Positions 27,219 through 36,004 of a DNA stretch of 64,000 bases are shown here, one piece after another. Position 1 is the first letter of the stretch, and the number at the start of each line of letters is the position of its first letter. The translations under genes were made by a program, and so were the position numbers. Under the pieces are notes generated by a model. The model ran no database searches, had not been told where the DNA came from, and saw only the letters and a program-made list of their open reading frames with translations. Origin of the DNA: 13-2-20CM-66-19 sp963760225 (GTDB taxonomy: Bacteria; Pseudomonadota; Gammaproteobacteria; Steroidobacterales; Steroidobacteraceae); the NCBI GenBank assembly GCA_963760225.1, contig CAVXCD010000002.1, forward strand, positions 682,001-746,000, given 5' to 3'.

Positions 27219-28388
27219 TTAAAGAATGTAGGCCGCCAGCACCCCGTCTATGCCTCTGATCCGCTCGAGCGTTGCCTCGCTCAGATCCGCGTCGGCGTCG
27301 ATGAGCGTATAGGCATACTCGCCGCGCGACTTGTTGAGCAGATCTGCAATGTTGATCCGCTCGGCGGCCAGACAGGTGGAGATCTGACCCACCATGTTGG
27401 GAACGTTGCGGTTAGCTACCCCTAAGCGCGTGGTATTCGGAACGCGCGGCAGCACGGCTTCCGGATAGTTGACGCTGTTCCTGAGGTTGCCGTTCTCGAG
27501 GAAATCCCGCAGCTGATCGACCACCATCACCGCGCAGTTCTCCTCCGCCTCGAGCGTCGAGGCGCCGAGGTGCGGCAGCGTGATGATCCGCGGATGATCG
27601 AGCAGCGCCCGCTTCGGAAAATCGCACACGTAAGCGTGCAGGATCCCGGCTTCGAGCGCCGCGAGCACCGCCGCCTCGTCCACAATTGCGGCGCGCGCGA
27701 AGTTCAGGATCGTCGCCGGCTTGCGCATGAGCTTGAGCCGCGCCGCGTTCACCAGCGCGCGCGTGTCGTCGTTCAACGGCACGTGCACGGTGACGACATC
27801 GGAGCGCGCGAAGAGATCATCCAGTGACACCGCCTGCTCGACGCTCGATGACAACTGCCACGCGCGGCGCACGGTGATCTGCGGATCGTAGCCGAGCACC
27901 TTCATGCCGAGCGCCAGGGCTGCGTTCGCCACCTCGACTCCGATGGCCCCTAAGCCCACCACGCCGAGCGTGCGCCCGGGGAGCTCGAAGCCCACGAAGG
28001 CCTTCTTGCCCTTCTCCACGGCCTCGTCGATTGCCGCATCCTCCCCACGCAGGCTGCGTGCGAACAGCCAGGCGGCTCCGAGGTTGCGGGCGGCCAGGAA
28101 CAGGCTCCCCAGCACCAGCTCCTTCACGGCGTTGGCATTGGCGCCGGGAGTATTGAACACCGGGATGCCGCGACGACTCATCTCGTCCACGGGAATGTTG
28201 TTGACGCCCGCGCCGGCGCGGCCGATGGCGCGCACCTGCCGGCCGACGTCCCGGTCGTGCAGCTCGGCCGAGCGCACCAGGATCGCATCGGGCCGTTCGA
28301 TATCGGCACCGACCTCGTAGCGCTCCGCCGGGAACCTGGCAAGTCCGCGCGGACTGATGGGGTTCAGGGTGAGAATGCGGTAGCTCAT
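27219..28388 (-). CDS. serA: D-3-phosphoglycerate dehydrogenase
   Basis: This 389-aa enzyme oxidises 3-phosphoglycerate to 3-phosphohydroxypyruvate with NAD+, the first step of serine biosynthesis. It has the substrate-binding AIGRAGAGVNNIPVDEMS near 54-71, the NAD-binding Rossmann motif GLGAIG at 145-150, and the catalytic region NFARAAIVDE. The His/Gly loop is TLPHLGASTLEAEEN. A C-terminal ACT domain spans about 315-389 (RINIADLLNKSRGEYAYTLI) for serine feedback. This short form (about 390 aa) is common in Proteobacteria. ATG 28388 overlaps the upstream hisB-N stop (ATGA), so the two are translationally coupled. No other serine-pathway gene is nearby. Confidence 0.93.
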   Translation of the reverse strand: MSYRILTLNPISPRGLARFPAERYEVGADIERPDAILVRSAELHDRDVGRQVRAIGRAGAGVNNIPVDEMSRRGIPVFNTPGANANAVKELVLGSLFLAARNLGAAWLFARSLRGEDAAIDEAVEKGKKAFVGFELPGRTLGVVGLGAIGVEVANAALALGMKVLGYDPQITVRRAWQLSSSVEQAVSLDDLFARSDVVTVHVPLNDDTRALVNAARLKLMRKPATILNFARAAIVDEAAVLAALEAGILHAYVCDFPKRALLDHPRIITLPHLGASTLEAEENCAVMVVDQLRDFLENGNLRNSVNYPEAVLPRVPNTTRLGVANRNVPNMVGQISTCLAAERINIADLLNKSRGEYAYTLIDADADLSEATLERIRGIDGVLAAYIL

Positions 28389-28876
28389 GGGAGCTGCCGT
28401 ACCACGGCGGGCCAGGTCTCCTCCGGGGTGCCATCGATGCGAACCCGCAGACCCCGGGTCTTGAGGTTCGCGGCGAACTCCAGATCGGTGTCGCGATCGC
28501 CGATCATTGCCACCAGCTCGATCGGCTGCTCGCGCAGGTACGCATCGACCAGGCCCGTGCGCGGCTTGCGGCAGCCGCACCCCTCGCTCGCGCGATGCGG
28601 ACAGACGAACACCTGGTCGAAGCGGATTCCCTGCGAATCGAACGCCTGCAGCACAAAGTCATGGGCTTCATTGAACGCGGCCCACGGGAAGCCGGGACTG
28701 CCAAGACCATTCTGATTGGTCACCATGACCAGTCGGTAGCCGCGCTGCGTGAGCACGCTGAGAGCTGCGAACACGCCGGGCACGAAGCGAATCTTCGCCA
28801 GGCTGTCGACCTGATTGTCGGCAGGCTCCTCGATGAGGGTGCCGTCGCGGTCGATGAACAGGGTGGGTATCTTCAT
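28385..28876 (-). CDS. HisB-N type histidinol-phosphatase (HAD superfamily), stand-alone
   Basis: This 163-aa HAD phosphatase has the DxD motif in LFIDRDGTLI (Asp9, Asp11), motif II in VMVTNQNG, and the zinc cluster CPHRASEGCGC (Cys92, His94, Cys100, Cys102). The late acidic motif is GDRDTDLEFA. The DNQVDSLAKIRFVPGV and DGTLIEEP features match the N-terminal phosphatase half of bifunctional HisB rather than GmhB, so histidinol phosphate is the likely substrate; histidinol phosphate dephosphorylation yields histidinol. The dehydratase half (HisB-C) is absent. Because it overlaps serA by 4 nt, an alternative is a phosphoserine-type role in serine synthesis; the sequence alone does not decide. 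Confidence 0.85.
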   Translation of the reverse strand: MKIPTLFIDRDGTLIEEPADNQVDSLAKIRFVPGVFAALSVLTQRGYRLVMVTNQNGLGSPGFPWAAFNEAHDFVLQAFDSQGIRFDQVFVCPHRASEGCGCRKPRTGLVDAYLREQPIELVAMIGDRDTDLEFAANLKTRGLRVRIDGTPEETWPAVVRQLP

Positions 28877-29176
28877 GGCGCCGCAATATATATCGGCGCC
28901 ATGGATCACGGCGTGAAACCTTGCTCGCTGTTCGCGCGCTGCATGGCCGGCCACGCCAGGGTGCCTCGATGTGAGGCTGATCACAGTTGGCGTGTAGGCG
29001 TTGCGCTCTGTCCCGCCTTCGATGTGACGTAATCTATTGCACACACGCCGCTGCGGCCGTAACGTCCCCGGCCAGCAGGTGTGTGGCTCTTCCGGCTGCG
29101 CGCGAGCCGGCCGCAAAACGCGCGGACGCCCGCTCGCACGCGGAAACGGCGCGGACCTTGGCAGGGAGACGAGCCG
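28877..29176. other. Control region of the TonB receptor/YfiR/kinase operon
   Basis: This divergent intergenic region of 300 nt between hisB-N and the receptor gene contains the CRP-like palindrome and the ATGTGACGTAATC element listed next. No further gene was found. Confidence 0.6.
28970..29035 (+). promoter_or_regulatory. CRP-like site plus shared promoter element (copy 1)
   Basis: TGTGA (28970-28974), 6 nt, then TCACA (28981-28985) is an exact CRP/Clp consensus palindrome. ATGTGACGTAATC follows at 29022-29034 and contains a -10-like TAATCT (29030-29035). If that is the -10, the palindrome centre lies about 64 nt upstream of the start point, near the class I activator position. A closely matching arrangement precedes the PAS kinase gene (38340-38403). 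Confidence 0.65.
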
Positions 29177-31273
29177 ATGTGCGCAACGCTCGAGCGACGA
29201 TCGTGCTTCAGCAGCACTGCGGGCGCAGCCGCGAGCAACGGTCGGCGCACGCTCGCGACGCTCGTGACTTGCGTTCTGCTCGGGCATGCCGCGAGCGCGC
29301 AGGCAGCCGCCGAGCCCGACCCGAGCGCCGGCGAGTTGAAGCAGCTGAGCCTCGATGACCTGATGAACGTGCAGGTGACCTCGGTCGCCAGGGAACCGCA
29401 GAAGCTCCTGCAGGCCGCCGCCGCCATCCAGGTCATCACCGCCGAGGACATCCGCCGCTGCGGCGCCACCAGCATCCCCGAGGCGCTGCGCCTGGCGGAT
29501 AATCTCGAAGTCGCGCAGATCAACGCCCACGACTGGGCGATCAGCGCGCGCGGCTTCAATGCGGACCTGGCGAACAAGCTGCTGGTGCTGATCGACGGCC
29601 GCGCGGTCTACACACCGCTCTATGGCGGGGTGCTGTGGAACGTGCAGGATTACCTGCTGCAGGACATCGACCGCATCGAGGTCATCAGCGGCCCGGGGGG
29701 CACCTTGTGGGGCGCCAACGCCGTCAACGGCGTCATCAACATCGTCACCAAGTCCGCAGCCGCCACCCAGGGGCTGTACGCCTCCGGCGGTGGCGGCAAC
29801 GAGCTGCGCGAGCAGGAAGGGCTGCGCTACGGCACGCAAGTGGGCGATACCGCCGTGCGCTTCTATGGCAAGTACACCGACTACGGCGATGAGGTGACGG
29901 CGACCGGCACGAACGCCCAGGACGGCTGGCACATGGCCCGCGGCGGCTTTCGCATGGACACGCAGGCCACTTCGCAAGACCTGCTCACCCTGCAGGGTGA
30001 CCTCTACAACGGCACCGAGGATGACGGCGCCATCGGCGAGGCCGGGCAGTCGGGCGGCAACGTGCTCGGCCGCTGGACGCACACGGCCGCGAGCGGCGCC
30101 TCGATGAGCCTGCAGGTCTACTACGACCATACCTACCTGCAGGATCCCGCGGCGGCAAGTCCGCCTGCGCCGCCGTTCTACACCGGCTTTCCGGCGGCAT
30201 CGCTCACCGACAACCTCGACACGGACGATGTCGACTTCCAGTACCACTTCGGCTGGGGTGCAAGGCAAAGCATTACCTGGGGCTTAGGGTATCGCGCCAC
30301 GCACGAGGCGGACTTCGATCTCTCGCTGATTCGATTCACGCCGCCGGTCCTCGACCAGACGCTCTACAGCGGCTTCCTGCAGGATGAGATCCGCCTGGCC
30401 AGGGACGTCTACTTCACCATCGGCTCGAAGCTCGAGCATAACGACTACACCGGTTACGAGGCGGAGCCGAGCGGGCGGCTGCAATGGAATCTGGACACGA
30501 CGCAGCTCTTGTGGGCGGCCGTGTCACGCGCGGTGCGCACCCCTTCGCGCTACGACCATGACCTCGTGGTGCCGAGCGGTCTGGTCGACGCGCCGCCCCC
30601 GTTTCAATTTCCCAGCGCGTATCTTCAGGGCGACCCGGACTTCAAGGCCGAGACTCTGATCGCCTACGAAGTGGGATATCGCGCGGCGCTGACCCAGCAG
30701 CTCACCGGCTCGCTCTCGATCTTCTACAACGACTACTCGAACCTGCGCAGCACGACTCCGACGCCCGCCACGCCGACCTACCCCTATCCCTACCCGGTGT
30801 ACTTTCAGAACAACCTCGAGGGCGACACCTACGGCGCAGAGCTCAGCGTCTCGTACCAAGTGCTCCAGTGGTGGCGCCTGCACCTGGGCTACGACCTGCT
30901 GCGGGAGAGCATCCACGTGACGCCCGGCGCGACGGACGCCACCGATGCGACCGACGATACGGCGGACCCGCAGCAGCAGGTAAAGCTGCGCTCGAGCATG
31001 GACCTGCCGAAGAACATCACGCTCGATGCGGCGCTGCGCTGGGTCGATGAGCTGCACATCAATAACAGCCCCACCGGCGGCCCAGTGGTGGGCGTCGTGC
31101 CGAGCTACTACGAGCTCGATTCGCGTCTGGCGTGGCACCTGAGCCGCAAGCTCGAGCTGTCGCTCGTCGGCCAGAATCTCCTGCACGCGCAGCACGTCGA
31201 GTACGGCTTTCCCTCCCCGACGCGCGAACAGATCGTGCGCAGCGTGTATGCGAAGCTGACGTGGGGCTACTGA
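29177..31273 (+). CDS. TonB-dependent receptor, first gene of signalling operon
   Basis: This outer-membrane receptor is about 698 aa. ATG 29177 follows AGGGAGA; the frame is open upstream but lacks a better start. A signal peptide (to about residue 42, SAQAAAEP) precedes the signature LKQLSLDDLMNVQVTSVARE, typical of receptors encoded beside YfiR-family proteins. The plug (AIQVITAEDIRRCGATSIPE, LVLIDGRAVYTPLYGG, GPGGTLWGANAVNGVINIVT) and a 22-strand-type barrel follow, ending VYAKLTWGY. The YfiR gene starts inside its last codons, so synthesis is coupled. Ligand unknown. Context suggests that it senses or imports a compound whose presence is passed to the downstream kinases. Confidence 0.9.
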   Translation: MCATLERRSCFSSTAGAAASNGRRTLATLVTCVLLGHAASAQAAAEPDPSAGELKQLSLDDLMNVQVTSVAREPQKLLQAAAAIQVITAEDIRRCGATSIPEALRLADNLEVAQINAHDWAISARGFNADLANKLLVLIDGRAVYTPLYGGVLWNVQDYLLQDIDRIEVISGPGGTLWGANAVNGVINIVTKSAAATQGLYASGGGGNELREQEGLRYGTQVGDTAVRFYGKYTDYGDEVTATGTNAQDGWHMARGGFRMDTQATSQDLLTLQGDLYNGTEDDGAIGEAGQSGGNVLGRWTHTAASGASMSLQVYYDHTYLQDPAAASPPAPPFYTGFPAASLTDNLDTDDVDFQYHFGWGARQSITWGLGYRATHEADFDLSLIRFTPPVLDQTLYSGFLQDEIRLARDVYFTIGSKLEHNDYTGYEAEPSGRLQWNLDTTQLLWAAVSRAVRTPSRYDHDLVVPSGLVDAPPPFQFPSAYLQGDPDFKAETLIAYEVGYRAALTQQLTGSLSIFYNDYSNLRSTTPTPATPTYPYPYPVYFQNNLEGDTYGAELSVSYQVLQWWRLHLGYDLLRESIHVTPGATDATDATDDTADPQQQVKLRSSMDLPKNITLDAALRWVDELHINNSPTGGPVVGVVPSYYELDSRLAWHLSRKLELSLVGQNLLHAQHVEYGFPSPTREQIVRSVYAKLTWGY

Positions 31274-31809
31274 GCAACGCTTGCGGCGCGCTGCGGCGCC
31301 TCGTGCTGCTCCTCGTCCTCGGGGGCATCGCGGGCGCCGCCGCACCCGTCTCCGAATACCAGCTGAAGGCGGTGTTCCTCTTCAACTTCGCTCATTTCGT
31401 CGAGTGGCCGCAGACAGCGCTCCCCGCCGACAGCACGCCGTTCGTCATCGGCGTGCTGGGCAAGGATCCCTTCGGCAGCCAGCTCGATGAGGTTGTGCAC
31501 GGCGAGAGCGTGAGTGGCCACCCACTCGTAATCGAGCGCTCTGCCGACGTGGCGCGCCTGCGCAACTGCCAGATCCTCTTCATTCCCGCCGCAGAGCTGG
31601 CGCACCTGGACGAGATCTTAGGCGCGCTCAAGGGCCGCAGCGTCCTGACCGTGACCGAGGGACCGGCGCCGCGCGGCGTCATCATCGACCTCGTCAAGGA
31701 AGACAACCGCATCCGCCTGCGCATCGATCTGGATGCCGCGCGGGCCGGCAATCTCACCATCAGCTCGAAGCTGCTGCGACCTGCGCAGATCGTCGGCTCG
31801 GAAGGTTGA
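31261..31809 (+). CDS. YfiR-family (DUF4154) periplasmic protein
   Basis: This exported protein of about 182 aa starts at GTG 31261, overlapping the receptor stop by 13 nt. A signal peptide (about 1-27) is followed by the DUF4154 hallmark SEYQLKAVFLFNFAHFVEWP, the middle motif FVIGVLGKDPFGSQLDE, SGHPLVIERSADVARLRNCQ, and a C-terminal INLxIxLxxAxxxxLxISSKLL-like end (RLRIDLDAARAGNLTISSKL). In Pseudomonas, YfiR binds the periplasmic CHASE8 domain of the diguanylate cyclase YfiN and inhibits it in a redox-dependent way. Here the next gene is a histidine kinase with a similar periplasmic domain, so YfiR probably gates that kinase. The family is certain; the target is inferred. Confidence 0.9.
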   Translation: MGLLSNACGALRRLVLLLVLGGIAGAAAPVSEYQLKAVFLFNFAHFVEWPQTALPADSTPFVIGVLGKDPFGSQLDEVVHGESVSGHPLVIERSADVARLRNCQILFIPAAELAHLDEILGALKGRSVLTVTEGPAPRGVIIDLVKEDNRIRLRIDLDAARAGNLTISSKLLRPAQIVGSEG

Positions 31810-31813
31810 GCGC

Positions 31814-34261
31814 ATGAGCGATCGCCGACGTCCCATCCGCCGCATGCTCATGAGCGTCATGCTGCTCACCTGTGGGGCGGTGATGCTGATCACCTCGCTG
31901 GCGTTCTTCGGCTACGAGTACGTGACGTTCCGCCAGCTCACCCTGCGCAATCTGGAGATCCTCGGCAAGGCGGTCGCCGCCAACAGCACCGCCTCGCTCG
32001 CCTTCGACAATGCGGACGATGCGCGTGAAGTGTTGTCGGCCTTCAAGGCCCAGCCACACGTCATCAGCGCGCGGCTGTATCAGAACGACGGACGCCTGCT
32101 CGCTTCCTATCCCGACCGCGCCGGCAAGGCTGCGACGCGCACCCAGGGTGAGGACGGCTACCGCTTCGAGGACGGCCTGGTGCGCGGCAGCCAGCCGGTG
32201 GTGCAGGACGGCCGGCGCCTGGGAACTTTGTACCTGGAGGCGGACTTAGGCGAGATCTACGAGCACTTTCAGCTGTTCGCCGCGCTCGGCACGCTGTTCA
32301 CGCTGCTGGCATTCCTCGCGGCCTACCTCATCGCCAGGCGCCTGCAGGCGCGCATCTCGGCGCCGATCCTGGAACTTGCGGCCACCGCGCAGCGGGTGTC
32401 CGAGCAGCGCGACTACTCGGTGCGCGCCGTGACCGCCGCAGGGCAGGAGTTCGGCCAGCTGACCGATGCGCTCAATCATATGCTGACGCGCATCGAGGAC
32501 GACCAGACGAAGCTGCAGAACCAGTTGAGCCGGCTGAGCCTGCTGCATCGGATCACGCGGGCGGCCGGCGAGCGCTCCGACCTGCCGAGCGTCTTTCGCG
32601 TGGTGCTGCGTCATCTCGAGGACGATCTGCCGGTGGATTTCGCCGCGCTGTGCCGCTACGAGCCGGAGGGCTCGGCGCTCACCCTCGCGGTGATCGGGCC
32701 GGGCAGCACCGCACTCGGCCACTCGCTGCTGCTCGGCGAGGAGTCGGCGGTGCCGATCGATCAGAATGGACTCGCGCGCTGCGTCGCCGGCGAGCTCGTC
32801 TACGAGCCCGACACCCGCGCGGTCAACTTCCCGTTCCCGCAGCGCTTCGCGCAGCAGGGCATCCACGCACTGGTCATGGCACCGCTGCTGGTGGAGAAGC
32901 GCGTGTTCGGGGTGCTCATCGCGGCACGCCGCGCCGCCGAATCCTTCAGCAGCCCCGACTGCGAGTTCCTGCGCCAGTTGAGCGAGCACGTGGCGCTCGC
33001 CGCGAACCAGGCGAAGCTCTACGACGATCTGCAGCGTGCCTACGAGGATCTGCGCCAGTCCCAGCAGGCCATCCTGCAGCAGGAGCGGCTGCGCGCGCTC
33101 GGCGAGATGGCGAGCGGCATCGCTCACGACATCAACAACGCGATTTCCCCGGCCGCGATCTATACCTGGTCGCTGCTCGAGCGTGAACCGAACCTGAGCA
33201 CCCGGGCGCGCGAGTATCTCACCACGATCAAGACGGCGATCGAGGATGTCGCTGAGACGGTCGCGCGCATGCGCGAGTTCTACCGGCCGCGGGAAGCGGA
33301 GCTGGTGCTGGCGCGCGTCCCCTGCAATCGCCTCGTCGAGCAGGTCGTGAACCTCACCCGCGCCCGCTGGAGCGATCAGCCGCAGCAGCGCGGCGTGGTC
33401 ATCCAGCTGAAGACCGAGCTCGATGAGAACCTGCCGGACATCATGGGCTCAGAGGTCGAGATCCGCGATGCGCTCACCAACCTCATCTTCAACGCGGTGG
33501 ACGCCATGCCCGAGGGCGGCATCCTCACCGTGCGCACACGGCAGCTGCGCCAGGGGGGACGCGAGGCGCCCGATGCGCCGCGCCAGGTGGCGCTCGAGGT
33601 GAGCGATACCGGCTTAGGGATGGACGAGGAGACCCGCCGTCGCTGTCTGGAGCCGTTCTACACCACCAAGGGGGAGCGCGGCACGGGTCTGGGACTCGCG
33701 ATGGTCTACGGCATGGTGCAGCGGCACAGCGCCGAGCTCGACATCGACAGCACCGTGCGCCGCGGCACGACGGTGCGCCTCACCTTCAACGTACCCGAGC
33801 CGCTCGTGCCGGACATGCACGCCGACACCGGACTCGTGCCCTCCCTGGCACGCGTGCGGATCCTGCTGGTCGATGACGATCCCATGCTGATCAAGTCGCT
33901 CAGACACCTGCTGGAGGAGGACGGCCACGAGGTCGCGGTCGCCGACGGCGGGCAGAAGGGCATCGACACGTTCACCGCCGCGGTGAAGGCCGGCGTACCG
34001 TTCGCGCTCGTCATCACCGACCTTGGCATGCCGTACGTGGACGGCCGCAAGGTCGCCGCGGCCGTCAAGGCGGCCTCCGCCCACACCCCCGTGATCCTGC
34101 TCACCGGGTGGGGCAAGCGACTGCTGGCGGAGAATGACATTCCGCCGCACGTCGACCGCGTGTTGAGCAAGCCCCCGCGGGTGCCCGAGGTGCGCGCGGC
34201 GCTCGCCGAGCTGACCCACGCCGCCCGCACCGCCACCGCGAGCGTCCCGAGCCCGTCGTGA
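31814..34261 (+). CDS. Hybrid sensor histidine kinase: CHASE8-like, HAMP, GAF, HisKA/HATPase, receiver
   Basis: This is an 815-aa inner-membrane kinase, starting at ATG 31814, 4 nt after the yfiR stop. TM1 (12-33) and TM2 (about 155-175) enclose a periplasmic domain of about 115 residues with the CHASE8 features LGKAVAANSTASLAFDNADD and ISARLYQNDGRLLASYP. HAMP (about 175-230), a GAF domain (about 250-400) and a HisKA domain with His438 (MASGIAHDINNAISP) follow. HATPase_c has FNAVDAMPEGG (N box), DTGLGMDEE and GLGLAMVYGM. A C-terminal receiver carries Asp736 (VITDLGMPYVDG). The periplasmic domain resembles that of YfiN, the known YfiR partner, but here it drives a phosphorelay, not a GGDEF domain. 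The next kinase gene overlaps by 4 nt. Confidence 0.92.
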   Translation: MSDRRRPIRRMLMSVMLLTCGAVMLITSLAFFGYEYVTFRQLTLRNLEILGKAVAANSTASLAFDNADDAREVLSAFKAQPHVISARLYQNDGRLLASYPDRAGKAATRTQGEDGYRFEDGLVRGSQPVVQDGRRLGTLYLEADLGEIYEHFQLFAALGTLFTLLAFLAAYLIARRLQARISAPILELAATAQRVSEQRDYSVRAVTAAGQEFGQLTDALNHMLTRIEDDQTKLQNQLSRLSLLHRITRAAGERSDLPSVFRVVLRHLEDDLPVDFAALCRYEPEGSALTLAVIGPGSTALGHSLLLGEESAVPIDQNGLARCVAGELVYEPDTRAVNFPFPQRFAQQGIHALVMAPLLVEKRVFGVLIAARRAAESFSSPDCEFLRQLSEHVALAANQAKLYDDLQRAYEDLRQSQQAILQQERLRALGEMASGIAHDINNAISPAAIYTWSLLEREPNLSTRAREYLTTIKTAIEDVAETVARMREFYRPREAELVLARVPCNRLVEQVVNLTRARWSDQPQQRGVVIQLKTELDENLPDIMGSEVEIRDALTNLIFNAVDAMPEGGILTVRTRQLRQGGREAPDAPRQVALEVSDTGLGMDEETRRRCLEPFYTTKGERGTGLGLAMVYGMVQRHSAELDIDSTVRRGTTVRLTFNVPEPLVPDMHADTGLVPSLARVRILLVDDDPMLIKSLRHLLEEDGHEVAVADGGQKGIDTFTAAVKAGVPFALVITDLGMPYVDGRKVAAAVKAASAHTPVILLTGWGKRLLAENDIPPHVDRVLSKPPRVPEVRAALAELTHAARTATASVPSPS

Positions 34262-35928
34262 GCGCCGCGGCACCCGCGCGACTGCTGATCGTCGATGACG
34301 AAGCGCCGCAGATGCGGGCGCTGTGCGACATCCTCGGGCAGGAGGGCTACGTCACGCAGGGCTTCACGGCCGGGCGCGAGGCACTGGCGGCGCTGCGCGC
34401 GCAGCCGTTCGATGTGCTGCTCACCGATCTCATGATGCCGCAGATCGACGGCATCACGCTGCTGCGTGCCTGCCACGAGATCGACCGCGATCTCGCCTGT
34501 CTCGTCATGACCGGACACGGTACGGTGTCGACCGCGGTCGAGGCGCTCAAGGCCGGCGCGCTCGACTACGTCATGAAGCCCTTCAACGTGAGCCATATCC
34601 TCGCGGTGCTGACGCGCGCCCTGGGGGTGCGGCGCTTGCAGGTCGAGAACATCCAGTTGCGCGAATCGGTCTCGATCTACGAGCTCTCGCGCGCGATCAC
34701 CCAGGGTCTCGATCACCGTCAGGTCGTCGAGCGCACGCTGGCGGCCGCGGCTGCGCAAAGCGATGCCGGTGCGGTCTACCTGCTCGTCCCACAGGAACAC
34801 GAGGATCGGACGCTGCTGGTTGCCGGGATGGCCGGCCCCCTCGCCCGACCCTTGAGCGCTGCCCCACCCTCAGGCGAACCGCTGGCCGTCTGGCTCGGCA
34901 AGGCGAGCCTGCAGCTCGAGGCGCTCGCGGCGCAGACCGAGGCACCGATCCTCTTCGCGCATCCCTTCGATGCCGCGATCGCTGTCGCGCTGCCGGTCGT
35001 CAGCGGCGGCAAGCTGTTCGGCGTGCTCGGTTTCAGCCCGGCACACTCGCAGCGCCGCGTGAGCGTCGGCCAGTTGAAAGCGCTCGACGTGCTCGCCCGC
35101 ACCGCCGCCACGGCGTTCGCCACCGCCGCCCTCGTGAGCGAGCTCAAGAGCATGAACGAGGAGCTCGAGCAGCGCGTGCAGGAGCGCACCCGCGAGCTCG
35201 AGATCGCCAACAAGGATCTCGAATCCTTCTCCTATTCGATCTCGCACGACCTGCGCGAGCCGCTGCGGGCGGTCGAGGGCTTCTGCGAGATCTTTCGCAC
35301 CGAGTTCGCCGCGAGCGTCCCGGAAGAAGGCCGCGCGGTGCTGGCGCGCATCGCCTCGGGGGCGAGCCGCATGACTCAGCTGGTGAACGACCTGCTGCAC
35401 CTTGCGCGCTTCAGCCGCGAGCCGCTGCAGCGGGTGCCGGTGCCGATGCGCGCGCTCGTGCAGCAGGTGCTGGCCCGCCTCACGGAAGCCGTGGGCGCGC
35501 GCCCCATAAGCGTGCAGCTCGGCGAGCTGCCCGACTGTTGTGCCGATCCGGGACTGCTCGAGCAGGTGTGGGTCAACCTGCTCTCCAACGCGCTGAAGTT
35601 CACCGCCGGGCGCGATCCCGCCCGGGTCGAAATCGGGGCGCTGCAGCAGGGCACGCAGAGCATCTACTACGTACGCGATAACGGCGTGGGCTTCGACATG
35701 CGCTATGCCGCGAAGCTGTTCGGCGTCTTCCAGCGGCTGCATTCCGTGCAGGAGTTCGAGGGCACCGGCGTCGGACTTTCGATCGTGCACCGGATCGTGA
35801 CCCGCCACGGCGGCCGCGTCTGGGCGGACAGCCGCCCGGGCGAAGGCACAACCTTCTACTTCAGCCTGACGGGGCCTGCCCCTGCGCAGGCGGAGCCTGC
35901 GGTGGCGCAATCCGCCTTGATTTCTTAA
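34258..35928 (+). CDS. Receiver-GAF-histidine kinase
   Basis: This soluble signalling protein has 556 aa and a GTG start at 34258 that overlaps the previous stop (GTGA). The receiver domain (about 8-125) has Asp57 in VLLTDLMMPQIDG. A GAF-like segment of about 150 residues (QSDAGAVYLLVPQEHED ... GGKLFGVLGFSP) and a coiled coil (ELEQRVQERTRELEIANKDL) follow. HisKA has His330 (SYSISHDLREPLRAV), and HATPase_c has VNLLSNALKF, DNGVGFDM and GTGVGLSIVHRI. The kinase module resembles that of bacteriophytochrome-type enzymes. It would receive phosphate from the hybrid kinase upstream and pass it on, making a multi-step relay. Confidence 0.92.
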   Translation: MSAAAPARLLIVDDEAPQMRALCDILGQEGYVTQGFTAGREALAALRAQPFDVLLTDLMMPQIDGITLLRACHEIDRDLACLVMTGHGTVSTAVEALKAGALDYVMKPFNVSHILAVLTRALGVRRLQVENIQLRESVSIYELSRAITQGLDHRQVVERTLAAAAAQSDAGAVYLLVPQEHEDRTLLVAGMAGPLARPLSAAPPSGEPLAVWLGKASLQLEALAAQTEAPILFAHPFDAAIAVALPVVSGGKLFGVLGFSPAHSQRRVSVGQLKALDVLARTAATAFATAALVSELKSMNEELEQRVQERTRELEIANKDLESFSYSISHDLREPLRAVEGFCEIFRTEFAASVPEEGRAVLARIASGASRMTQLVNDLLHLARFSREPLQRVPVPMRALVQQVLARLTEAVGARPISVQLGELPDCCADPGLLEQVWVNLLSNALKFTAGRDPARVEIGALQQGTQSIYYVRDNGVGFDMRYAAKLFGVFQRLHSVQEFEGTGVGLSIVHRIVTRHGGRVWADSRPGEGTTFYFSLTGPAPAQAEPAVAQSALIS

Positions 35929-36004
35929 GGGAAGATTAACACCCGGAGGAATGTGACCTGCATCGCGCGTGCCAGCCGGATCCGGGCGCTCTAATGGTGA
36001 CGCC

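Noticed and set aside
28877..30268. Open frame extending the HAD phosphatase upstream to 627 codons
   Set aside because: The part upstream of 28876 is antisense to the TonB receptor, and the HAD domain begins exactly at ATG 28876.
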